In this document: one piece after another, positions 32,842-41,563 of the stretch
Numbering within the stretch: the stretch's first letter is position 1
Layout of the letters: the number at the start of each line of letters is the position of its first letter
The notes under the pieces: model-generated
What the model was told of the DNA's origin: nothing
Seen by the model: only the letters and a program-made list of their open reading frames with translations
Database searches by the model: none
Assembly (NCBI RefSeq): GCF_014164785.1
Contig: NZ_JACJFN010000002.1
Span: 372,001-436,000 of the forward strand
Direction: 5' to 3'
Source of the DNA: Aquipseudomonas guryensis
GTDB taxonomy: Bacteria > Pseudomonadota > Gammaproteobacteria > Pseudomonadales > Pseudomonadaceae
Length of the DNA: 64,000 nt
Program-made: the position numbers and the translations under genes

Positions 32842-33708
32842 TCATTCTCCCTTGAGCACATCGGGCACGTAGGCCCGGTGGAAGCCGTTGTAGGACTCGC
32901 TGTTCTTCGCCTTGCCCAGGGTCCAGGCGCGTGTGCCCTGGCTGGCGGCGCCGTCAATGCGGATGGTGTTGCCGCTGATGAAATTGGCGCCGGGGGAGAG
33001 CAGGAAGACGATGGCCGCCGCCACTTCCGACTCCGTGCCGATGCGCTGCAGCGGCACGTGGTCCTTGAGGTTGCGGATCATGTTCTTCATCGACTCGGGG
33101 TAGGTGTCCATGCCGCTGGAGGCGATCCAGCCCGGCGCCACGGCGTTGACCCGCACACCGGCGTGGCCCCACTCGTAGGCGGCGGTCTTGGTGAAGTTCT
33201 CCATGCCGGCGCGGGCGGCGCCGGAATGGCCCATGCCGGGCATGCCGCCCCACATGTCGGCGAGCATGTTGACGATGCTGCCACCGGTCTTGCTCATGCT
33301 CTGGCTGAACACTTCGCGGGCGATCAGAAAACCGCCTACGAGGTTGGTTCTGACCACGGTCTCGAAGCCTTTCTGGTTGATCGACACCAGCGGCGCGGGG
33401 AACTGGCCGCCGGCGTTGTTGACCAGGTGATGGATCGGCCCGCGCTCGGCGATCACCGCCTTGACCATAGCCTTGACCGCTTCTTCCTCGCGGATGTCGC
33501 ACACGGCAAAGCTGGCGCTGCCGCCGTCCTCACTGATTTCGCCGGCGGTCTTTTCCAGTTTCTCCAGCTTGCGCCCGACCAGTACCACATGGGCGCCCAG
33601 GTGGGCCAGTTCGTGGGCCACGCAGCGACCGATGCCACTGCCGCCGCCGGTAACCAGGATGGTCTGGCCGCTGAACAGGCCGGGTTTGAAGACTGAGTCG
33701 TATGCCAT
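32842..33708 (-). CDS. atuB: short-chain dehydrogenase AtuB
   Basis: A 288-residue SDR. It has TGGGSGIG near residue 21 and NNAGG at about 108-112. The usual catalytic Tyr-x3-Lys is not seen: the site reads HSGAARAGMENFTK, as in the PECR/dienoyl-CoA-reductase branch, which works on CoA thioesters. Its place directly behind atuA (14 bp) and before atuC (4 bp) matches P. aeruginosa atuB. Precise reaction in terpene catabolism is unsettled. Confidence 0.83.
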   Translation of the reverse strand: MAYDSVFKPGLFSGQTILVTGGGSGIGRCVAHELAHLGAHVVLVGRKLEKLEKTAGEISEDGGSASFAVCDIREEEAVKAMVKAVIAERGPIHHLVNNAGGQFPAPLVSINQKGFETVVRTNLVGGFLIAREVFSQSMSKTGGSIVNMLADMWGGMPGMGHSGAARAGMENFTKTAAYEWGHAGVRVNAVAPGWIASSGMDTYPESMKNMIRNLKDHVPLQRIGTESEVAAAIVFLLSPGANFISGNTIRIDGAASQGTRAWTLGKAKNSESYNGFHRAYVPDVLKGE

Positions 33709-33722
33709 TGTTATTGTCCTTG

Positions 33723-35510
33723 TTACAGGCTGTCAGCCAGTGCGCGCGGCACCGGAATCGGGAACTCCAGCAACTGCTGGGCGAAGGCCTTGCCCTGCGG
33801 GTCGATGCGCAGGCTGGCCACGCCGCCGCCACCCAGTGCGTTCTCCAGCAGGAAATTGAGGCTGTGGCTGCCCGGCAGGTACCAGCGGCTGACCTTGCCG
33901 GTCTGGCTGTCGAGTACGTGCTGCATCCATTCGGCCACGGCACCCTCGGAGAGCGCAGCCGCGATCCAGGCCAGATACTCGGGCTTTCTGGCCATCACGC
34001 CGATATTGCTGTGGTTGCCCTTGTCGCCGGAGCGGGCCACGGCCAGCTGGATCAGCGGCACCGTGGCGTCGGCCTGGCCGCTGGTAGCCGGCACAGTGAC
34101 GTCGGCGGCGATCTGCGCCGGGCTGAAGGAGTCCAGCTGGGGCAGGGCGAGCGGGCTGCGCTCACCGTTGAGTTCGACCTCCAGGCTACAGGCACTCTTG
34201 TCTACCAGGAAACTGAACAGGCGGATCACCGGGTACACCGTGGGGCGCCCGCCAACGATGCCGGTCAGGCCCGGCGCCATGCCGGTCGCGGCCTGGGCGA
34301 TCTCGCGGGAGAACAGGATCAGGGCTTCCTTCTTGGCGTGGCGCACGCTGATCTTGACCACCACTTCGCGGGTGTCGCATCGCTGCCCGCGCTGGCCGTA
34401 GGTGGCCTCGGAGCCGAGCAATTCGATGCAGACTTCCTTGTACGGGCCCCAGCCGCGTGCGGCGAACATTTCCTCGGTCTTGGCGATGATCGCCTGGCTG
34501 ACCCGCTCGGCCTTGGCCACCGCGTCGATGCCGGCCAGCAGGCAGCTGGCGGTGCAGCGGAAACCGTCCGGGTGGGTGGCGCTGACCTTGTATTGACTGG
34601 TCGGCGGCAGGCCGCGGGCGCCTTTCAGCTCGACGCGGTTGGCGCCGACTTGCGTCAGCTCGACCTGGGTGAAGTCGCAGATCACGTCGGGCAGGTAGTA
34701 GGCGCGCGGGTCGCCGATTTCGTAGAGCATCTGCTCGCCGACCGACAGGGTGGAGATCAGGCCGCCGGTGCCTTGCGCCTTGCTGACCACGAAGCTGCCG
34801 TCTGCCTGCACCTCAACCACCGGGAAGCCGATATGTTCATAGTCCGGCACGTCGCGCCAGTCGGTGAAGTTGCCGCCGGTGCATTGTGCGCCGCATTCGA
34901 TGATATGGCCGGCCAGGGCGGCCTGGGCCAGCTTGTCATAATCATTCCAGGCCCAGTTGAATTCGTGCACCAGGGCCGCGCTGACCACCGCGCTGTCGAC
35001 CACGCGGCCGGTGATGACGATGTCGGCACCGAGCTTCAGCGCTTCGACAATACCCGGCGCGCCGAGGTAGGCGTTGACCGATACGCACATCGGCGGCAGC
35101 GCGGCGCCCGTGAACATCTCCACGGTGCCGGCCTTGGCCAGTTCGCCGAGCTTGGGTTGCAGGTTATCGCCATGCAGCACGGCGATCTTCAGCTCGACCC
35201 CGGCCTTGGCGCAGGCAGCGGACAGGACCGCGGCGCAGGCGCTGGGGTTGACCCCGCCGGCGTTGCTGATGACCCGAATGTTCTTCGCGGCGATCTCGCC
35301 GAGCAGCGGGGCGAGCACTTCGACGAAGTCGGTGGCGTAGCCTTCGTCCGGCTTCTTCATGCGCGCGCCAGCCATGATCGACATGGTCACTTCGGCCAGG
35401 TAGTCGAACACCAGGTAATCCAGCTCGGTGCCATGCACCAGCTGGGCGGCAGCGGTAGAGGTGTCGCCCCAGAAGGCGGAGGCGCAGCCAATGCGGATGG
35501 TCTTGCTCAT
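33723..35510 (-). CDS. atuA: acyclic terpene utilization protein AtuA
   Basis: A 595-residue AtuA-family (DUF1446) protein, the marker gene of the acyclic terpene pathway. The start [18 protein letters not shown] and the motifs [13 protein letters not shown] and [14 protein letters not shown] are characteristic. The N-terminal two thirds are the DUF1446 core and the last about 130 residues a small AtuA-like domain. It is essential for geraniol/citronellol growth in P. aeruginosa, probably at the 3-hydroxy-3-isohexenylglutaryl-CoA step. First gene of the operon, transcribed away from atuR across a shared operator. Confidence 0.9.
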   Translation of the reverse strand: MSKTIRIGCASAFWGDTSTAAAQLVHGTELDYLVFDYLAEVTMSIMAGARMKKPDEGYATDFVEVLAPLLGEIAAKNIRVISNAGGVNPSACAAVLSAACAKAGVELKIAVLHGDNLQPKLGELAKAGTVEMFTGAALPPMCVSVNAYLGAPGIVEALKLGADIVITGRVVDSAVVSAALVHEFNWAWNDYDKLAQAALAGHIIECGAQCTGGNFTDWRDVPDYEHIGFPVVEVQADGSFVVSKAQGTGGLISTLSVGEQMLYEIGDPRAYYLPDVICDFTQVELTQVGANRVELKGARGLPPTSQYKVSATHPDGFRCTASCLLAGIDAVAKAERVSQAIIAKTEEMFAARGWGPYKEVCIELLGSEATYGQRGQRCDTREVVVKISVRHAKKEALILFSREIAQAATGMAPGLTGIVGGRPTVYPVIRLFSFLVDKSACSLEVELNGERSPLALPQLDSFSPAQIAADVTVPATSGQADATVPLIQLAVARSGDKGNHSNIGVMARKPEYLAWIAAALSEGAVAEWMQHVLDSQTGKVSRWYLPGSHSLNFLLENALGGGGVASLRIDPQGKAFAQQLLEFPIPVPRALADSL

Positions 35511-35552
35511 TTATAGGTATTTCCATCGACGCCAGAAGATGGGAAGACATTA

Positions 35553-35612
35553 CCAAGCAAGCGCTTGGTTGAAAAGCATTGCGAGCAACTTTTCAGCCAA
35601 GCGCTTGCTTGG
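35553..35612. promoter_or_regulatory. AtuR operator between atuA and atuR
   Basis: Two 24-bp arms (35553-35576 and 35589-35612) form an inverted repeat with one mismatch and a 12-bp spacer. Each arm contains the palindrome CAAGCGCTTG (35558-35567 and 35598-35607). This fits a double TetR-type operator controlling both divergent units. AtuR of P. aeruginosa is known to bind inverted repeats in the same intergenic position. Confidence 0.75.
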
Positions 35613-35702
35613 GTGGCCGGGGAGCCGTAAATTTCGTCCATAAAGCCCTTATCCCAGCAGGCGATGACACCCTGCCTTCCTGTTTTAGCCGGAGAAACAC
35701 GT

Positions 35703-36326
35703 TTGGACGATCACAAGGCTCGCGCCGTGATGCAGCAACTGGTGGCCAGCGGCCAGGTGACCGACCCGGAAAGCGCCCGTGGCAAGCTGTTGCAGACCGC
35801 TGCCCACCTGTTTCGCAGCAAGGGCTACGAGCGCACCACGGTGCGTGACCTGGCCGGCGCGGTGGGCATTCAGTCCGGCAGCATCTTTCACCACTTCAAG
35901 AGCAAGGACGAAATCCTCCGCTCGGTGATGGAGGAAACGGTGCGCTACAACACCGCGCTGATGCACGCCGCCCTGGCCGATGCCAGCGATCTGCGCGAGC
36001 GCGTGCTGGCGCTGATCCGCTGCGAACTGCAATCGATCATGGGCGGTACCGGCGAGGCCATGGGCGTGCTGGTGTATGAATGGCGTTCGCTGTCGGAAGA
36101 GGGCCGCGCGCATATCCTTGCCTTGCGTGACACCTACGAGCAGATCTGGCTGGACGTCCTCGGCGAGGCGCGCGCGGCGGGCTACGTCAAGGGTGATCCG
36201 TTCATCCTGCGCCGCTTCCTCACCGGCGCGCTGAGCTGGACCACCACCTGGTTCCGCCAAGACGGCAAGATGAGCCTCGATCAACTGGCTGAAGAAGCCT
36301 TGGCCTTGGTGATCAAGGAAACCTGA
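35703..36326 (+). CDS. atuR: TetR-family repressor AtuR
   Basis: A 207-residue TetR regulator. The HTH is TVRDLAGAVGIQSGSIFHHF at about residues 49-68. The C-terminal ligand domain is TetR_C-like and should bind an acyclic terpenoyl-CoA. A TTG start is chosen because CCGGAGA lies eight bases upstream; an ATG 13 codons earlier lacks a ribosome site and gives a poor N-terminus. Divergent from atuA, with the operator in between. Confidence 0.85.
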   Translation: MDDHKARAVMQQLVASGQVTDPESARGKLLQTAAHLFRSKGYERTTVRDLAGAVGIQSGSIFHHFKSKDEILRSVMEETVRYNTALMHAALADASDLRERVLALIRCELQSIMGGTGEAMGVLVYEWRSLSEEGRAHILALRDTYEQIWLDVLGEARAAGYVKGDPFILRRFLTGALSWTTTWFRQDGKMSLDQLAEEALALVIKET

Positions 36327-36437
36327 CCGGGATAGGCTAAGCTGCAGGTGCTGGTCAGCGACCGGTGACTGGATCAGGGATGTCCGGGCGACGTGACGTG
36401 ATCATTCCTGCTTCCATCTTGGCCGAGGTGCTTTGCC

Positions 36438-37244
36438 TTGCATTCTATTGTCAGGCTGCTGTTGATCTCGCTGGGCCTCTGCCTGCAGCCGCTGGCCATG
36501 GCCGCCGAGCTGGTAAGGGTCGGCGCCTACCATTTCCCTCCTTATGTAGATAAACCGGAGAGCGCTGAGCCTGGCGGGGTGTTGCCCGAACTATTGGTGC
36601 AACTCAACGCCGCACAGCAAGATTATCGTTTCACGCTGGTGCCCACTTCGGTCACCCGCCGTTATCGGGACTTCACCCAGGCGCGTTATGACCTGATTTT
36701 CTTCGAGTCGCCGGAGTGGGGCTGGCAGGGCATCGAGCTGGACAGGCTCGACCTGCATGTCAGCGATGCCGAAGTCTATGTCGCCCGCGCCGAGCCCGGC
36801 CGTGGCCAGGATTACTTCGATAGCCTCAAGGGCAAGCGGATGGCTCTCTACAACGGCTATCACTATGGTTTTGCCGGTTTCAATGCCGACCAGGACTATC
36901 TCACCCGCACTTTCAAGGCCGTGCTGACCTATTCCCATGACAGTAACCTGCTCATGCTGCTGCACGGGCGCGTCGAACTCAGCGTGGTGCCGCGCTCCTA
37001 TCTGCGCCTCTACCAGCAGAGCCAGCCCGAGCAAAGCCAGCAGCTGCTGGTGTCCGAGCGGGCCGATCAGGTCTATCACCACCAAGCCCTGCTGCGCCGT
37101 GGCGGCCCGCTCAGGCTTGAGGACCTGGCACGCTTGCTCGAAGGTCTGCAGAGTAGTGGCAAGCTCCCGGCGTTGCTGGCGCGTTACCACTTGCGCCCTA
37201 CGACGGGCGAAGAACATGAGCAGGCCAACCCTATGCAGCTGTGA
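36438..37244 (+). CDS. periplasmic solute-binding protein, first of a tandem pair
   Basis: A 268-residue SBP_bac_3-like protein with a signal peptide of about 22 residues ending LAMAAE. The start is TTG with GAGGTG eight bases upstream. It shares with the next gene the order AYHFPPYV, the DSL.GKRMAL.NGYHYGFAGFN block and the Q-VY-H motif, so the two are tandem duplicates. No transporter permease is near. It may serve a sensor or an unlinked ABC system; the ligand is unknown. Confidence 0.78.
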   Translation: MHSIVRLLLISLGLCLQPLAMAAELVRVGAYHFPPYVDKPESAEPGGVLPELLVQLNAAQQDYRFTLVPTSVTRRYRDFTQARYDLIFFESPEWGWQGIELDRLDLHVSDAEVYVARAEPGRGQDYFDSLKGKRMALYNGYHYGFAGFNADQDYLTRTFKAVLTYSHDSNLLMLLHGRVELSVVPRSYLRLYQQSQPEQSQQLLVSERADQVYHHQALLRRGGPLRLEDLARLLEGLQSSGKLPALLARYHLRPTTGEEHEQANPMQL

Positions 37245-37290
37245 TGCTCTGGGCTAGTCTCGGCATAGTTAAGTTGTCGGTGGGGTCAAC

Positions 37291-38112
37291 ATGGATTGTT
37301 TGCGACAGGGCTTCTGGTTTGCCTGGCTAATGGCTGTTCTGCTTCTGGGTAGCAATAGCGTTAGCGCGGCACAAAAGATTCAGGTTGCCGCCGTCCACTT
37401 CCCCCCCTATGTGATCAAACCTGAAACAGGCCTGTCCCAGGGCCTGCTGGTTAAGCTGGTCGAGGCGCTCAACCAGATTCAGAGCGACTATCAGTTCGTG
37501 CTGCGTGCCACCTCACTCAATCGCCGCTTCAATGACCTCCAACAGGGTCGCATCGACCTGGCCATCTTCGAGAATCCCGATTGGCAGTGGCAGGGTATCG
37601 CTGGCGCGCGTATCGACATGGGCCTGGAAGATGCCGAAATCTTCGTGGCCCGCGCCTTGCCTGGGCGTACCCAAGACTACTTCGATAGCCTGATGGGTAA
37701 ACGCATGGCCCTGTTCAACGGCTATCACTACGGTTTTGCCGGTTTCAACAACGACCCGCTGTGGCTGGCCGAGAACTTCCAGGCAAAGGTGACCTACTCC
37801 CACCAGAGCAACCTGAACATGGTCTTGCGCGGCCGTGTCGACGTGGCGCCCATTACCCGTTCCTGGCTCGGCGCCTACCTGCGAGACAACCCCGAGCTGC
37901 GCTCACAGCTGCTGATTTCGGAGTGGGTGGATCAGGTCTACCGCCATTACGTGATTCTGCGGCCACAGGCGCCGATCAGTGCCGAGCGGTTCCGTGAGTT
38001 GATGCAGCAGTTGCGTGAGAACGGCCAGTTGGAGCGGATCTTCGCGCCTTACGGAATCGCTGTCAGACCTCGCGTAGCGGGTAGCTCAGCAGCAACAAGT
38101 GCAACAGATTGA
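37291..38112 (+). CDS. periplasmic solute-binding protein, second of a tandem pair
   Basis: A 273-residue paralogue of the upstream protein with a signal peptide to about residue 27 (GSNSVSAA). Conserved blocks are AVHFPPYVIKPE, RIDLAIFENPDWQW and KRMALFNGYHYGFAGFN. The last 50 bases overlap the end of the opposite-strand CPBP gene, an uncommon convergent overlap. Ligand unknown. Confidence 0.78.
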   Translation: MDCLRQGFWFAWLMAVLLLGSNSVSAAQKIQVAAVHFPPYVIKPETGLSQGLLVKLVEALNQIQSDYQFVLRATSLNRRFNDLQQGRIDLAIFENPDWQWQGIAGARIDMGLEDAEIFVARALPGRTQDYFDSLMGKRMALFNGYHYGFAGFNNDPLWLAENFQAKVTYSHQSNLNMVLRGRVDVAPITRSWLGAYLRDNPELRSQLLISEWVDQVYRHYVILRPQAPISAERFRELMQQLRENGQLERIFAPYGIAVRPRVAGSSAATSATD

Positions 38113-38824
38113 CCGCACCGTGCAGGGCGATGGCCAGGCTCAGGCGTCCGCTGTAGTGGAACACCAGGCCGTAGCCGAGGCCGGCCAGCCCGGCGACCAG
38201 GGCAAATAGCGGGCTGAACGGAATATGTGCGGCGCCGAACAGTACGGAGGTCAGCAGCAGCCCCGGCCACACACCCAGCGTCTTGACCAGTTGCGTCTGC
38301 AGCCAGGCGCGGAACAACAACTCCTCGGCCAACACCGCCACACCCAGATTCACCGCCAGCCATAGCCACAGGTCCTGCGGCAACTTCGCTTGCCAGCTCA
38401 CCACTCCCAACAGCAGGGCCAGCAGCGGCACCAGCAGCAAGGTCAGGCTCATCACCAGCCACAGTGGTTTTCCCAAGGGCTGACTACGAGATGGCTGACC
38501 CAGCCACCAGGCCATCAGGGTCAGGCCGAGCAGCAGCTTGTCCCAGGATAGGCGCAGGGCATAGGGCTGGGCATCCGCACTGATTTGCCGTGGTGGCCAC
38601 AATTCCACAGGCAGGAAGCCGGGCAGCAGGTGGGCGGCCAGAGCGATGCCAGCGAGCAGGCCCAGCGACCACCACAGCCAGTGCGGCAGATAGGGCTCGG
38701 CAAACAGCAGCCAGCCAATCAACAGAACGGCAAACAACAGACCCAGCGGCTGGACAAAACCGAATGCCAGGCCCAGGCCGAGGGCTATGACCGGTAACAG
38801 CAAGCGCAGGTGCAGGGGTGGCAT
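38063..38824 (-). CDS. CPBP-family intramembrane protease
   Basis: A 253-residue polytopic membrane protein with about seven segments. The CPBP/Abi signature is present: EELLFRAWLQ with paired glutamates, then FGAAHI and HGAVN supplying histidine and asparagine ligands. Members are glutamate intramembrane proteases or related processing enzymes, some in peptide immunity. Target unknown. A REP-like half repeat lies just upstream (38842-38862). Confidence 0.83.
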   Translation of the reverse strand: MPPLHLRLLLPVIALGLGLAFGFVQPLGLLFAVLLIGWLLFAEPYLPHWLWWSLGLLAGIALAAHLLPGFLPVELWPPRQISADAQPYALRLSWDKLLLGLTLMAWWLGQPSRSQPLGKPLWLVMSLTLLLVPLLALLLGVVSWQAKLPQDLWLWLAVNLGVAVLAEELLFRAWLQTQLVKTLGVWPGLLLTSVLFGAAHIPFSPLFALVAGLAGLGYGLVFHYSGRLSLAIALHGAVNLLHLLLLSYPLREV

Positions 38825-38841
38825 GCAACTTCCTTGTGGCG

Positions 38842-38862
38842 TAGCCCGGATGCAATCCGGGA
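38842..38862. repeat. REP-like half-repeat
   Basis: A single GTAGCCCGGATGCAATCCGG unit, matching one arm of the pair at 29081-29132. Confidence 0.7.
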
Positions 38863-38899
38863 CGGGGCGTAGCGGATTTGTCTAGGGCAGGGGTTGAAC

Positions 38900-39067
38900 T
38901 CAGCGGCTCTCGGCGTCCTTGGCATCCTGCTCGATATTGCGCTCATGAATGCGCTTGAGCTGTTCTTCGCTCAGTGGCAGTTTGCGTGCGCTGTCCCGCA
39001 GCAACATCAGGCTGCCGAGGATCGAACCTAGGGCCAGGATCATGATTAACCAGGCGTACCAAGGCAT
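38900..39067 (-). CDS. DUF2897 small membrane protein
   Basis: A 55-residue protein with AAGGAGAA before its ATG. One membrane segment (residues 3-24, WYAWLIMILALGSILGSLM) is followed by a charged cytoplasmic tail (LSEEQLKRIHERN). This is the layout of DUF2897 proteins of gamma-proteobacteria. The role is unknown. It is the next gene downstream of eutC on the same strand, about 50 bp away. Confidence 0.75.
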   Translation of the reverse strand: MPWYAWLIMILALGSILGSLMLLRDSARKLPLSEEQLKRIHERNIEQDAKDAESR

Positions 39068-39117
39068 GTTGTTCTCCTTTATCCAGAGTTCCACCATAAC
39101 CCCGTACGCCAGAGCTG

Positions 39118-39879
39118 TCAGTTGCCCAGCACACTTTGCAGGCTGCTGTCGTCCTTCAGCTCGACCCCGGACAATTGCAAACGCAGGGCCTGGCGGGCGA
39201 GAAAGTCCAGTTTGTGCGCGGCCAGGGCGTAGGGTAGGCCCTCTGGGCGCACGTTGGAGATGCAGTTGCGCTGGCTGTCCATCTTGCCCACCCCAGGCTG
39301 ATAGGTGAGGTAGATGCCCAGGCTGTCCGGCGAACTGAGCCCAGGCCGTTCGCCGATCAGCACGATGACCAGACACGCGCGCAGGGCCTCGCCGATACCG
39401 TCGCCAATCGCCACGCGGCCCTGTTCGGCCAGTACCACCGGGGTGTTGGCCCAGTCGGTATCGAAACGTTCACGAAACAGCTCCAGCAGCGGCAGGGCAT
39501 GGCGCTGGATGGCCACCGAGGACAGGCCATCGGCGAGGACGATGGCCAGCTCCGGCGCGGCCAGTTCATGCAGCAGCCGCACGCGGCATTCCTCGCTGAG
39601 GTGGCGGCCGTAGTCCGGGCGCAGCAGGTAGGTCTGCCGGTCGGCGGCGCTGCTGTGTACTTGTAGGGTACGGAAGCCGGCGTGGCGCAGCTGCTGTTTG
39701 AGTTCGGCGAAATCCAGCGGGCGGTGCACGGCGTCGCGGGCCTGGGCGTGGGCCAGGCCGAACTTGAGCACTTCGCTGGTCGGCAGGCTCGAACCGACCC
39801 GGCCGAGGGCGATGCGCGCCGAGGTGTGCGCGCGCAGTTCGTCCCAGGGGTTGTGTTGCGTCAGGTCCTTATCGCTCAT
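39118..39879 (-). CDS. eutC: ethanolamine ammonia-lyase small subunit EutC
   Basis: A 253-residue EutC. The N-terminus NPWDELRAHTSARIALGRVG, the middle LADGLSSVAIQRHALPLL and the C-terminal MDSQRNCISNVRPEGLPY are family blocks that help bind adenosylcobalamin. With EutB it converts ethanolamine to acetaldehyde and ammonia. Its ATG shares one base with the eutB stop, so the subunits are translationally coupled. No carboxysome-like eut genes are in this window; Pseudomonas normally uses a compartment-free route. Confidence 0.92.
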   Translation of the reverse strand: MSDKDLTQHNPWDELRAHTSARIALGRVGSSLPTSEVLKFGLAHAQARDAVHRPLDFAELKQQLRHAGFRTLQVHSSAADRQTYLLRPDYGRHLSEECRVRLLHELAAPELAIVLADGLSSVAIQRHALPLLELFRERFDTDWANTPVVLAEQGRVAIGDGIGEALRACLVIVLIGERPGLSSPDSLGIYLTYQPGVGKMDSQRNCISNVRPEGLPYALAAHKLDFLARQALRLQLSGVELKDDSSLQSVLGN

Positions 39880-41273
39880 CAGGCGGCTCCCGAAACGAAA
39901 GGCAGTTGTTTGAGCAGGTGATGGCCGCGACCAATCTCGCGCAGCGCGCCGCAGGGTTCGGTGATCGCCATGCGCGTCAGCCAGGCATCGAATTCCGGGG
40001 CGCGCTTGAGGCCCAGCACTGAGCGCAGGTACAGCGCGTCGTGGAACGAGGTGCTCTGGTAATTGAGCATGATGTCGTCGGCGCCGGGGATACCCATGAT
40101 GAAGCTGAGGCCGGCTGCGCCGAGCAGGGTCAGCAGGCTGTCCATGTCGTCCTGGTCGGCTTCGGCATGGTTGGTGTAGCACACGTCGCAGCCCATCGGC
40201 AGGCCGAGCAGCTTGGCGCAGAAATGGTCTTCCAGGCCCGCGCGGATGATCTGCTTGCCGTCGTACAGGTACTCCGGGCCGATGAAGCCGACCACGGTAT
40301 TCACCAGCAGCGGCTTGAACTCGCGGGCCACGGCATAGGCGCGGGTCTCGCAGGTCTGCTGGTCGACGCCATGGTGGCCGCCGGCCGACAGCGCGCTGCC
40401 CTGGCCGGTCTCGAAGTACATCAGGTTGTCGCCGAGGGTGCCGCGCTTGAGGCTCAGCGCCGCCTCGTGGGCTTCCTTGAGGATGGCCAGCGACACGCCG
40501 AAGCTGGCGTTGGTCTTCTCGCTGCCGGCGATCGACTGGAACACCAGGTCGATCGGTGCGCCAGCCTCGATGGCCTGGATCTGCGTGGTGACGTGGGTGA
40601 GCACGCAGCTCTGCATGGGGATGTCGAAGTGCTGGCGCACCTCATCCATCATCTGCCACAGGCGCATCAGGGTCGGCAGCGAGTCGCTGGCCGGGTTGAT
40701 GCCGACGGTGGCATCGCCCGAGCCATACAGCAGGCCGTCGAGCAGGCTGGCGGCGATGCCGCGCACATCGTCGGTCGGGTGGTTGGGCTGCAGGCGCACC
40801 GAGAGATGGCCGGGCAGGCCGATGGTATTGCGGAAGCGGGTGATCACCCGGCACTTCTTGGCCACCAGGATCAGGTCCTGGTTGCGCATCAGCTTGCTCA
40901 CTGCGGCCACCATCTCCGGAGTCAGGCCCATGGCCACGGCGCTCAGGGTGGCGCTGTCGGTGGAGTCGAGCAGCAGCCAGTCGCGCAGGTCGCCGACCGT
41001 CAGGTGGCTGATCGGGGCAAAGGCGCGCGCATCGTGGCGGTCGATGATCAGGCGGGTGACTTCATCCTGCTCGTAGGGAATCAGCGCCTCGTTGAGGAAG
41101 GTCTTGAGCGGCACATCGGCCAGGGCCAGCTTGGCCGCCATGCGTTCTTCGTAGGTGGCGGCGGCGAGGCCGGCCAGGTAGTCGCCGGAGCGCGCCGGGC
41201 TGGCCTTGGCCAGCAGGGTCTTGAGGTCGCCGAAGCGATAGACCTGGCTGCCGACGGTGGTCTGGTAGGGCAT
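39879..41273 (-). CDS. eutB: ethanolamine ammonia-lyase large subunit EutB
   Basis: A 464-residue EutB, the catalytic barrel of ethanolamine ammonia-lyase. The start MPYQTTVGSQVYRFGDLK and motifs RFRNTIGLPGHLSVRLQPNH, DATVGINPASDS and CDVCYTNHAEADQDDMD are diagnostic. The start is set by the MPYQT family N-terminus; the long upstream frame is not coding. A candidate sigma-54 promoter lies 38 bp before it. It is divergent from a sensor kinase that may control it. Confidence 0.93.
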   Translation of the reverse strand: MPYQTTVGSQVYRFGDLKTLLAKASPARSGDYLAGLAAATYEERMAAKLALADVPLKTFLNEALIPYEQDEVTRLIIDRHDARAFAPISHLTVGDLRDWLLLDSTDSATLSAVAMGLTPEMVAAVSKLMRNQDLILVAKKCRVITRFRNTIGLPGHLSVRLQPNHPTDDVRGIAASLLDGLLYGSGDATVGINPASDSLPTLMRLWQMMDEVRQHFDIPMQSCVLTHVTTQIQAIEAGAPIDLVFQSIAGSEKTNASFGVSLAILKEAHEAALSLKRGTLGDNLMYFETGQGSALSAGGHHGVDQQTCETRAYAVAREFKPLLVNTVVGFIGPEYLYDGKQIIRAGLEDHFCAKLLGLPMGCDVCYTNHAEADQDDMDSLLTLLGAAGLSFIMGIPGADDIMLNYQSTSFHDALYLRSVLGLKRAPEFDAWLTRMAITEPCGALREIGRGHHLLKQLPFVSGAA

Positions 41274-41310
41274 GGGAGCTTCCCGGTGGCAAATGACGTG
41301 CTGTGGCGCC

Positions 41311-41326
41311 TGCAGTGCGCATGCCA
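41311..41326 (-). promoter_or_regulatory. candidate sigma-54 promoter of eutBC
   Basis: On the minus strand TGGCATGCGCACTGCA: GG and GC separated by ten bases as in -24/-12 elements, although -12 reads CTGCA rather than TTGCA. Its 3' end is 38 bp upstream of the eutB start. Confidence 0.45.
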
Positions 41327-41563
41327 GTTTGCCGGTTTGGCGCCGGCCTGGCGTAGCGCTGGGCCCGGCTAGCATAACGCTGCCGCGCCAGGGCCGGGCG
41401 ATGATGCATCCTGGTGCAGCCACGAGCGCCGGTAGTGCGCCCGTTGTGCCAGCGCGATGCTCTATATCGCGGCTGCAAGACCGGTCAATCGTGACGGCTG
41501 TCACACGCCAGCAACCTGGTGCTGCTTCAATGCCGGCCATTCGTACTGATCGGGATTGGTTCC

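Noticed and set aside
33702..35516. 604-codon frame antisense to atuA
   Set aside because: A GC-skew shadow of atuA; the atuA frame carries family motifs and a proper start. The same holds for long frames antisense to eutB, rnt and atuF.
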